From NCBI RefSeq assembly GCF_000506865.1, contig NZ_AYSV01000078.1, positions 1 to 32,894 of the forward strand: 32,894 bases of DNA. The letters are read 5' to 3'. Shown piece by piece: positions 25,419-32,894 of this stretch. Position 1 is the stretch's first letter; each line of letters begins with the position of its first letter. This stretch comes from Pelistega indica (GTDB lineage Bacteria; Pseudomonadota; Gammaproteobacteria; Burkholderiales; Burkholderiaceae_B). The notes beneath the pieces are model-generated. The model worked only from the letters and a program-made list of their open reading frames with translations, had not been told where the DNA came from and searched no databases. Made by a program: the position numbers and the translations under genes.

Positions 25419-26646
25419 GACGAGCACTCCGACGTTTAATATTTGCTTTTACCACTAAGAAATCAAAAATTGGGGCAAATAAGTTAGCAAATAAAATTGC
25501 CAACATCATACCTTCAGGATACGCTGGATTCACCACACGTATGAGCACACACATCACGCCAATTAAAATACCGTACCACCATTTACCCACATTGGTAAAT
25601 GAGGCAGAAACTGGATCAGTCGCCATAAAGAACATACCAATCGCAAAACCGCCTAATACAAGATGCCAATGCCATGGCATAGAGAACATAGGGTTTGTTT
25701 CAGAACCAATTGTATTGAATAAAAGAGACGTAGCAACCATACCAATCATGACACCTAAAACAATACGCCATGATGCAATACGTGCAAAAATGATAAATGC
25801 CCCACCAATTAATAGTGCTAAGGTCGAAACCTCGCCTATCGCACCCGGCATATTACCTAAGAAAGCATCCATCCATGAAATTGGTTGACCAGTAATCACA
25901 TGCTTTAGCGCACCCTCACCACCATGAGCCCATTGTGATAACGCTGTTGCCCCTGAAAAACCATCCACAGCTGTCCATACTGTATCACCCGTCATATTCG
26001 CTGGATAAGCAAAGAATAAGAATGCACGCCCTGCTAAAGCTGGGTTCATAAAGTTTTTACCTACACCACCAAATACCTCTTTAGCGAACACTACACCAAA
26101 TGTAATACCTAGCGCCGCTTGCCATAATGGAATGGTTGGGGGAAGAATCAAAGCAAATAAAATTGAGGTAACAAAAAAACCTTCATTAATTTCATGCTTG
26201 CGAATAATGGCAAATAATACTTCCCATAAACCACCAACAATAAACACTACCGCATAAATTGGTAAAAAGAAGATTGAACCAAGTGCCATCTTACTCATTA
26301 CCCCAGCCTCTGCACTCATATCAATACCCATTGACTGAGCCAACGCATAGTGCCAGTTATGTGACACATTTTGCTCCAATAAGCCCGCGGCTTGTGTTAA
26401 GCCTAAAATTGCCTGATGTCCTACGTTATACATACCATAGAACATCGCTGGGAATAGCGCTAACCATACCAAGATCATCATGCGCTTAGAATCAAGCACA
26501 TCACGCACATGTAATGCACGACGAGTTACATTGCCTTGTGTATACAGCGCTGTTGCGATAGCTTCATACACTACATACCAACGCTCTCTCTTACCACCGG
26601 GCGAAAAATCAGGTTCAATCTTTTCTAAATATTTTTTTAATCCCAT
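25411..26646 (-). CDS. nqrB: NqrB, Na+-translocating membrane subunit of Na+-NQR
   Basis: A 411-residue protein with about ten transmembrane helices. The covalent FMN site is T234 in [12 protein letters not shown], the ApbE recognition motif. The N-terminus [20 protein letters not shown] and the stretches [19 protein letters not shown] and [20 protein letters not shown] are characteristic. NqrB binds riboflavin, contains the ubiquinone site with NqrA and forms the sodium channel. It starts two bases after nqrA ends. Confidence 0.98.
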   Translation of the reverse strand: MGLKKYLEKIEPDFSPGGKRERWYVVYEAIATALYTQGNVTRRALHVRDVLDSKRMMILVWLALFPAMFYGMYNVGHQAILGLTQAAGLLEQNVSHNWHYALAQSMGIDMSAEAGVMSKMALGSIFFLPIYAVVFIVGGLWEVLFAIIRKHEINEGFFVTSILFALILPPTIPLWQAALGITFGVVFAKEVFGGVGKNFMNPALAGRAFLFFAYPANMTGDTVWTAVDGFSGATALSQWAHGGEGALKHVITGQPISWMDAFLGNMPGAIGEVSTLALLIGGAFIIFARIASWRIVLGVMIGMVATSLLFNTIGSETNPMFSMPWHWHLVLGGFAIGMFFMATDPVSASFTNVGKWWYGILIGVMCVLIRVVNPAYPEGMMLAILFANLFAPIFDFLVVKANIKRRSARHG

Positions 26647-26648
26647 GA

Positions 26649-27992
26649 TTAACCTTCCTTCTCAATCGTCTCTAATGCTTTGCGTAGTAGAGGTCCGTAT
26701 TCATACTTACCAGGACAGACAAAGCTACATAAAGCCAAATCCTCTTCATCTAATTCCAAACAACCTAAGGTTTGGGCACTATCCGTATCGCCAACGATAA
26801 GGTCACGCAATAATAACGTTGGTAATATATCCAATGGCATCACACGCTCATATGTACCAATCGGTACCATGGCTCGTTCACTCCCATGCATTGCTGTGGT
26901 GAATTTAAATAGTTTGTTTTTGAGAAAGTGACCAAAAGTAGTACGGGTAATTGTATATTTATCACTGCTTGGTTTAACCCAACCAATAAACTCTTTATCT
27001 CTACCCTCTTCGAGCACCGAAATCTGTAAATAGTAACGTCCTAAATAATCATGAGGACCTTCTGCCTTAGTACCATGCAAGACAGATCCCGCAATAATAC
27101 GGTTGTCGCCTGAATTTAGCTCGCCAGCCACCAACTCTGAAATATGTGCACCGATCACTGTACGAATTAAGCGTGGCTTAGTCACTTGAGGACCCGCTAA
27201 AGCAATCACTCGTGTCGAATCTATCTCACCTGTTGTAAATAAATGACCAATGGCTATAACATCTTGGTAATTAATCGTCCAAACAATGTTGTTAAGATTA
27301 GCTGGATGAATAAAATGAATATGTGTGCCAGACAAGCCTGCAGGATGAACACCCGCAAACTCATGAACGTCCATATTGGCAATGGTTGGGGTTGGAATAG
27401 CGACCCCCGCCTTTTTACAGACATGCACTTTATTTTGTGTTAAACGACTAATGACTGTTAAACCTGCTACAAAATCATTTTCTCTCTCAGCGATAATCAC
27501 CTGAGGATCAGCAGCAAGTGGATTAGTATCCATAGCATTCACAAAGATAGCGCTAGGATCGCTATCAATAGAGGGAACCTTGCTATAAGGTCTGGTACGA
27601 AAAGCCGTCCAAAGACCAGAGGCTACTAATTGACGACGAGCCTCATCATTAGCCATTTGAGAAAGTGCATCACTGGTATACTTTTCAAATAAAACCTGAT
27701 CATTTCCTTGCGCAGCAATAACAACTGCTTGCAAAACCCTTTTTTCTCCACGAAGAATAGCTTTAATAGTACCTGCTACAGGTGCTGTATACACTACACC
27801 GGGATTTTTCTTGTCTTCAAAAAGCACTTGCCCTTTTTTAACAATATCGCCCTCTGCTACCTTCATTGAAGGACGCATACCCACATACTCTTCACCCAAT
27901 ATTGCAACTTCTGTGACCGTCTTAGTGCCAACTATCTTTTGCTCTGGGCTACCAGCGATAGGCAAATCTAGACCTTTTTTTATTCTAATCAT
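26649..27992 (-). CDS. nqrA: NqrA, ubiquinone-binding subunit of Na+-NQR
   Basis: A 447-residue soluble subunit, the first gene of the nqr operon. It starts [18 protein letters not shown] and has [19 protein letters not shown] (biotinyl-lipoyl-like fold), [31 protein letters not shown] and, near the C-terminus, [20 protein letters not shown]. It lies on the cytoplasmic side, next to NqrB, and contributes to quinone reduction. The ribosome site is weak (TTAGAG), about ten bases upstream. Homology also exists to RnfC, but the six-gene order A-F settles the identity. Confidence 0.98.
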   Translation of the reverse strand: MIRIKKGLDLPIAGSPEQKIVGTKTVTEVAILGEEYVGMRPSMKVAEGDIVKKGQVLFEDKKNPGVVYTAPVAGTIKAILRGEKRVLQAVVIAAQGNDQVLFEKYTSDALSQMANDEARRQLVASGLWTAFRTRPYSKVPSIDSDPSAIFVNAMDTNPLAADPQVIIAERENDFVAGLTVISRLTQNKVHVCKKAGVAIPTPTIANMDVHEFAGVHPAGLSGTHIHFIHPANLNNIVWTINYQDVIAIGHLFTTGEIDSTRVIALAGPQVTKPRLIRTVIGAHISELVAGELNSGDNRIIAGSVLHGTKAEGPHDYLGRYYLQISVLEEGRDKEFIGWVKPSSDKYTITRTTFGHFLKNKLFKFTTAMHGSERAMVPIGTYERVMPLDILPTLLLRDLIVGDTDSAQTLGCLELDEEDLALCSFVCPGKYEYGPLLRKALETIEKEG

Positions 27993-28103
27993 GTGTAAAT
28001 ACTCTAATTAGATTAACAACACAATAATCGCATTTATAGCCATTATCTCAATAAATAACCCATAGATTTTACCTTAAAATTTTGTAAAAAAACTGTAAAT
28101 TAG

Positions 28104-28138
28104 CATTCTAGCTGATGAATTCTTAAGGGACTAGAATG
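28104..28138. promoter_or_regulatory. Inverted repeat upstream of nqrA
   Basis: CATTCTAG (28104-28111) and CTAGAATG (28131-28138) form a perfect 8-bp inverted repeat about 110 bases upstream of nqrA, with CTTAAG and GAATTC palindromes in the 19-base interior. It could be an operator of the nqr operon. The rest of 27993-28205 is AT-rich, with TAAAAT and TATAAA boxes but no convincing -35. Confidence 0.35.
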
Positions 28139-28204
28139 AGTATTCATCATGGCTTACCAAATAACTATTAATTGTGTCTAAAAGTATTTATTTATCAATC
28201 TGAA

Positions 28205-28247
28205 AACAAAAAAAAGACCAGTTTTGCTTTACACAAAACCAGTCTTT
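28205..28247 (-). terminator. Terminator of ppa
   Basis: On the minus strand AAAGACTGGTTTTG pairs with CAAAACTGGTCTTT over 14 bp, with two adjacent G-U wobbles and a 7-base loop, followed by a run of Ts. It lies about 80 bases after the ppa stop and separates the hem/ppa block from the nqr operon. Confidence 0.85.
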
Positions 28248-28325
28248 AATCATCAACGACTAGGACAAAGTTGTTTTTCTACATTCACACCTTTCTCAAC
28301 AAGTCGTGAAGCATCCCAAATGTAT

Positions 28326-28857
28326 TTAAGCTTTTTGGTAACGCTGTACGCTTGTTTGAATTTCTTCTTTAGCTGCGTCAGGACCTGCCCAACCAGTTAC
28401 TTTAACCCATTTACCTTTTTCTAAATCTTTATAGTGTTCAAAGAAATGTTGTATTTGTTTTAATTCAACTTCAGGTAAATCATCAACAGATTTGATATTA
28501 CTGTACACTGGGTATAATTTATCAACAGGAACAGCTAATAATTTCGCATCTTGACCTGCTTCATCTTCCATTTGTAAAACACCTAAAGCACGGCATTTAA
28601 TCACTGAGCCGACTTGTACAGGGAAAGGTGTCTTAACCAACACGTCTACAGGATCACCGTCTAATGATAATGTTTGTGGAATATATCCATAGTTGCAAGG
28701 ATAATGCATTGCTGTACAGCATAAAACGATCTACAAATACCGCCCCAGTCTCTTTATCCACTTCATATTTTACGGGATCAGAATTCATAGGAATTTCAAT
28801 TACAACATTAAATTCTTCAGGTAGTTTTGAACCTGCAGGAACATTAGCTAAACTCAT
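28326..28857 (-). pseudogene. ppa: Ppa, inorganic pyrophosphatase, with a single-base frameshift
   Basis: Two overlapping frames together give a complete family I pyrophosphatase. The first covers [20 protein letters not shown] to [12 protein letters not shown]; the second continues [27 protein letters not shown] (metal-binding Asp residues), then [17 protein letters not shown]. Removing one base in about 28708-28720 (ATGCTGTACAGC) gives DRFMCTAMHYP and exactly 176 residues, the length of the E. coli enzyme. It hydrolyses pyrophosphate to drive biosynthesis and is usually essential. No long homopolymer lies at the break. A sequencing error is therefore the likeliest reading unless another ppa exists. 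The start has AAAGG upstream. Confidence 0.85.
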
Positions 28858-28903
28858 TTTTAGACCTTTATAAAAATAAATAAACAAAAATTATAATCTG
28901 TAA

Positions 28904-30239
28904 TCAACGCTTAGAAGCAGAACTAGGTGTAATAGTTTCGACTTTATTTGCTAGCAAGTGATCATCATAATGTCGAGAATCTTTCACATCAGGAGGTGCT
29001 GGGTCATTACTAGTATCTGCCGCAGCTAGCACTGAAGATACACCTTCGCCAAGGACGGCTGTAGTATTAGATGCCAAACGCCAATGTGCCATCGCCTCTT
29101 GTGGACGTCCTTGTTTATCATTCAAAATACCTAACAAAGCATGTGCTTTTGATGATTCTTGAATGCTTAAACTTTTATTCAGGTAACGCTCTGCTTGTCC
29201 CCATAATTTCACCATCAAACAAAGTTGACCAAGTGCAATTAATAACTCTGGATTATTCTCATCAGCCGCTAACCACTGTTGTGCTTTATTCAACCGAGTA
29301 TTAACCTCAGACTCTGGACATTTCACATAATGTGCTAATAATCGATTATCAAATTTCTGATTTAAAGCAACTTCTAAGACCTCACCCTCTTTAGCATAGT
29401 CTTCAAGATACTGATAACGTGTTGCCATCATTGAGGCAATATCAGGAATAGCTTTTTCAGTACGTGACAAGCTGTTATAGAATTTCTGAGCATCTTCAAA
29501 ATCCGAATACGCAATATGTAAAGTACCATAATGCTCAACAAGAGTATTTAATTCATTATCACTGAGCACATTCTTATTATAAAGCTGACGTGCCACATCA
29601 AACATTTTGACTGTTTGATTGGTTTGACGATACGCTGACAACAATAATTGTTGAACGTAGGTATTTTTGCTATCAATGCTTTTAACAAACTCTAAGTGCT
29701 CAAGAGCAAGTACTCCTTGACCTTGCTGTAGTAGCAATTCGGCTTGAACAGTAGCCACAGCGGCTTGTAGTTTATTATTATCTTTACTCAAAATACGAGC
29801 TTCTTTTAGCAACTTATCTCGTTGCTCAAAATGCCCTAAATCATGCGCCGCCCTAGCCGCCGCCATACTAGCTAATATCTGACGATTATCATCTTTAGTA
29901 TTATCAATAAGGCGCAATAAATTTTTCTCTGCCTTATCAGTTCTACCTTCCAATAGTTCAATCCAGCCCTTTTCTAATAAAGCGACATCTTTCACTTCAC
30001 GACGTTTTTCTGACCATTTTGAAAAATATTTTGGCGCAGAAAACACTCTTACAATCAGTCTAAAAATAACATATAAAACGGCAAATAAAATAATCAACGA
30101 AATCAATGCCGTCAATAATGAAACCGTACGTCTCTCATCACCTGTAATAAGCATGACAGCACCGTTATAAGTCTTTAAAAAAGAATACGGCTAGAATGAC
30201 TAAACCAAATAATATGAGTAATTTAATTAATGATCGCAT
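28904..30239 (-). CDS. hemY: HemY-like TPR membrane protein of the heme cluster (N-terminus frameshifted)
   Basis: The main frame (up to 30154) has a hydrophobic helix (SLLTALISLIILFAVLYVIF), the HemY_N domain and a series of TPR-like repeats (EKGWIELLEGRTDKAEKNLL, ELLIALGQLCLMVKLWGQAE, KAHALLGILNDKQGRPQEAM). A further N-terminal helix is encoded upstream in another frame: MRSLIKLLILFGLVILAVFF, starting at 30239 with AAGGAAAA as ribosome site. Removing one T from the T6 tract (A6 at 30177-30182 on the plus strand) joins them as FLKTYNGAVMLITGDE and gives 444 residues with two membrane helices, as is usual. HemY here is the hemX-linked TPR protein, not protoporphyrinogen oxidase. Its role in tetrapyrrole synthesis is poorly defined. 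Confidence 0.85.
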
Positions 30240-30254
30240 GCTATTTTCCTTCTA

Positions 30255-32551
30255 TTATTTGCCTAATTCACGAGCCACTTGCTCAAGTATTCTTTGTGTA
30301 TGCGATAAAGCGGGCAACGTTGATTTGACAGAAACTGATTGTAGCTGCTTGGTTAATGCAACAGCCTGTTGAGTCGATTCAATATTGAGATTGTAATATG
30401 TCTCTAATTGGCGTCCGACCTTCGCTAATGCCTCTTGCCAAATACCCTCATCACGTTTTAATAACGCTTGTTGGGCAATACTTAACTGTAACGCTGTTTC
30501 CATTCTTTGCCTATTCACGTCATCTATTGATAGCAAAGCGGTATCTGGATTAGATAGTTTTTCAACTTTAACTAAGCCACCTAGATCAGAACGGATAGCA
30601 TTATAAGCCTCAGCTGGTAGTTTCTGTACTTGATTAACCGCCTTGTCCAACCAAGTACTATCAGGTCCTTGCTCTGTATCTGGTACAGCCACTTTTTCAG
30701 GCTCATAGTTAGATGCGGTGCCTGAACTATTTTCTGCACTCACAAATGGCGCTACTTTTAACAATTTCTCAAGCTCTTGCGTCGCTTTATAGGTGCTATC
30801 TAAATCTACATCATTAGATGCATTAATCGCCGCCTCATCTTCCTCCACGGCTTGACGAACACCAGCCCAAACAGCTTCTGGTTGGTTAGCTACACTTGAC
30901 TTAATCAATGCTAACGTTTGTAGCGTCTTGGTTTTACTAACCGTCACGGAGCGTTCAAAATCTGCCGCATTAAATAAACGAGTTACTTCAGTTAATAACG
31001 ATTGTTGTGACTGATTAACTTTCGCTTCAGCAAGCTGCTGTTGTGCTTGCTTTTTAGTCATTTCAAGCTCTAAGGTAAGTTGTGCAATTTGTTTAGTTTG
31101 CTCTATAAAACGATCTTCTAGCGTTAATTTGTGCTCACTGGCGACTTCCTTGGCAGGCGCTTCTGCTTCATTAACGGTGGTAGAATCTGCTGAAGGCGTA
31201 GTGGATGTCGCTGAAGTTGACTCTGTTGAAGTAGTCTTGGTAGTTTGTGTCGAATTGCTACTTACTTCCGTACTAGATGCCTCTGTCGCTGTATCTACAG
31301 TTGCTGTTTCTACAGATGGATTGCTTGTGCCAGTAGCATTTGCCATGTCACCTGTACTTGTTGAAGCAGCTGTACTCGTGCTAGACGTATCTACAGACTC
31401 TTTAGTAGACTCTGCGATTACTTCTGTGTCTTTATTAGCGTCTGCCGATGCTTCTTTATTAGTCTCCGTCGCATCTACCCGTTGTAGTTATTTACTGCCA
31501 CGCCAGTAGTTTCAGATGTTACAGTTGGTTCAGTACTAGTAGTAGTCCCTGTGGTAGAGTCTGTTACCATTGTTGCGTTCTCAGATGTCTCAGTGGCAGT
31601 ACTAGGAACGGCTGAACTTGTTGCCGTACTTGATGATGTAGCACTTACTGATGGACTTGGTGTTTCCGATACTGTAGGTATCGAAGAAGAGCTTGTTGCT
31701 TCACTGCTTGTTGCTTCACTCTGCGTAGATTGACTAGGACTACTTTCTGATGAAGTGGATTGGTTAGCACTGCTTTCTGGTGGCGTAGATTGTAACTGGT
31801 CATAATAGTAATAACCGCCACCAGCCAAGGCAGCAAGTAACACCGTACCTAAAAATAGTTTTGATCCACCTTTACCCTTCGCTGATGAAGGAACAGAAGC
31901 ACTTGTATTACCGTCTTGGCCCTGCTTTTGTTCTAAATCAGATTCCACAAAGGATTTATCTTCTTCTCTAATATCCACCCCACTCTCTGATGATTTATCC
32001 TCTGTCTCTACTTTTTCTTCTGTCTCTATTTTCTCATTTGTCACTTCAATAGTTTCCTCTTTTTTCAATTCATCTACAGACGATATGGACCCCGACAACT
32101 CTTGCCCTACCTCTTCTGTAACGTTAAGAATGACTTCTTGTTTTTCTTGATCTGGACTATCTTTTGTTTTCGTCATATCTACCCCATTATCCCCCTCATT
32201 GAGCACCTCTCCAGCAACAACGGGCTCTACGTTTTCATCAGACAAATCATAGAGTGCTTCTGTGACAATTTCAGTATTCTTAGGCTTATTAATTTCTTTC
32301 AGCGTAATACTCGGATTGATTGTCTGATGATTATTCTTGTCATGCTGAACTGATGATACAGTTTCTCCGATAATAGGATGACGTGTTTCTATTTGTTCTA
32401 AAACAGCAGGCTCTTCTACGCCATCTACTTGCTCAGCAAACTTAACGGTTTCTTCTTGGATACTAGAGGTATCCTGTGCCCCTTTTGACTGACTAGCATG
32501 ATGTTGAGAATGCTTCCTTTTCCCTGTTCTAAATTTATTTCTTTGCGTCAT
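30255..32551 (-). pseudogene. hemX: HemX-like protein with a giant Ser/Thr-rich linker, frameshifted
   Basis: The first frame (from 32551, ribosome site GAGAGG) encodes an acidic, low-complexity cytoplasmic part of about 225 residues, then a transmembrane helix (LFLGTVLLAALAGGGYYYY), then a Ser/Thr/Pro-rich stretch, and stops after VAVNNYNG. The second frame continues the same composition (VDATETNKEASADANKDTE) into the HemX domain: HKLTLEDRFIEQTKQIAQLT, EVTRLFNAADFERSVTVSKT, VNQVQKLPAEAYNAIRSDLG. One base missing within 31475-31491 separates them; joined, they give about 765 residues, roughly twice E. coli HemX (393). It lies between hemD and hemY, the usual place. Two separate proteins are possible but less likely, since the second lacks a membrane anchor and the linker composition is continuous. 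Confidence 0.7.
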
Positions 32552-32641
32552 ATAAACCTCTCACAGTAATTGGATTAACTATACACATTTTACGATACAG
32601 GATGTGATGTTTTAAGGAATTTAGACAATATTTATCATAGA

Positions 32642-32894
32642 TTATGTTAATTTTTCTAAAATATGATGGGCAATTAGATCATTATCAACTGGCACTACAT
32701 CAATCAATAAATCCTCTTGCTTTAAGTGATACGGCATAATTTCTAATAAGCACTGCTGAAGCCTTTCTGCAATGCGTGGATGAAAAACAAAAAAATGATG
32801 ACGAATTACGAATCTCTGCTAATGTTAGATTCTGAAAAATGGGGGCTAATTGATGAAATAAGGCTTGCACTCCTTCACCACTAGATAATAGCCA
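32642..32894 (-). pseudogene. hemD: HemD, uroporphyrinogen-III synthase (3' part), frameshifted at a T7 tract
   Basis: The C-terminal end of HemD, cut by the right edge. One frame gives WLLSSGEGVQALFHQLAPIF, the conserved SSGEGV segment, and LAEIRNSS. The other gives VFHPRIAERLQQCLLE, the conserved HPRIAERL motif, then DLLIDVVPVDNDLIAHHILE and a TAA stop. Removing one T from the T7 tract (A7 at 32789-32795 on the plus strand) joins them. HemD closes and inverts the linear tetrapyrrole to uroporphyrinogen III, needed for heme and siroheme. Identity follows from the motifs and the position upstream of hemX. Confidence 0.75.

Noticed and set aside
28246-28325. Short minus-strand frame after ppa (YIWDASRLVEKGVNVEKQ)
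   Set aside because: It has no start codon or ribosome site and is not part of the pyrophosphatase family; ppa is complete at 176 residues without it.
30255-31346. hemX read as two independent genes
   Set aside because: The same Ser/Thr/Ala composition runs open through the join, the second part would lack a membrane anchor and ribosome site, and one base restores a single frame.
31129-31509. Plus-strand open frame of 126 codons rich in Val and Ser
   Set aside because: It is the complement of the Ser/Thr-rich hemX linker; low complexity keeps several frames open.

Overview
This window looks like the chromosome of a low-GC betaproteobacterium of the Alcaligenaceae type (Taylorella/Pelistega-like is my guess; the species cannot be fixed from sequence alone). 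The reasons are the gene order ndk-rlmN-rodZ-ispG-hisS-yfgM-bamB-der-hisC-hfq-hflX-hflK-hflC running toward hisZ, the hemD-hemX-hemY-ppa cluster, and protein sequences close to that family. All genes lie on the minus strand except valS. I see no rRNA, tRNA, CRISPR array, prophage or complete insertion sequence.

Layout, left to right. (1) 1-286 is the 5' part of hisZ, preceded by a leader hairpin with a T-run. (2) 402-2995 is an accessory locus of six overlapping genes: a secreted Cys-rich peptide (HvfA/bufferin-like), a DUF692/MNIO iron enzyme (HvfB), a short HvfC/BufC N-terminal-domain protein, a DoxX membrane protein, an ECF sigma factor and a small zinc-finger anti-sigma. This is the gene set of copper-binding RiPP (Hvf/Buf) systems, arranged like the Neisseria sigma-E/MseR locus. 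It sits between hflC and hisZ, genes that adjoin in relatives. A 217-bp MITE-like element with 47-bp direct repeats lies upstream of it. (3) 3394-16142 is one long housekeeping operon: nucleotide metabolism (ndk), rRNA/tRNA methylation (rlmN), cell shape (rodZ), isoprenoid (ispG), aminoacylation (hisS), envelope (yfgM, bamB), ribosome GTPases (der, hflX), histidine (hisC), RNA chaperone (hfq) and the FtsH regulators hflK/hflC. (4) 16285-19182 is divergent valS. (5) 19277-27992 is the Na+-NQR respiratory module: nqrABCDEF, the flavin transferase apbE and the Fe-delivery factor nqrM, with two paralogous small lipoproteins placed around nqrM. A GC-rich structured non-coding segment and a duplicated nqrF tail separate nqrF from apbE. 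(6) 28326-32894 is ppa, hemY, hemX and the 3' part of hemD.

The most striking feature is a set of single-base frameshifts at the two ends of the window: sigma factor, hvfX, hvfC, hvfA, ppa, hemY, hemX and hemD. Seven of the eight are restored by removing one base, and five of those coincide with an A/T homopolymer of 6-7. The central 25 kb has none, although it contains in-frame A6 tracts. Either both flanks are low-quality sequence, or the metallophore locus and the late heme branch are freshly decaying or depend on slippage. Genes whose frame is broken as given are typed as pseudogene; the text gives the restored reading.
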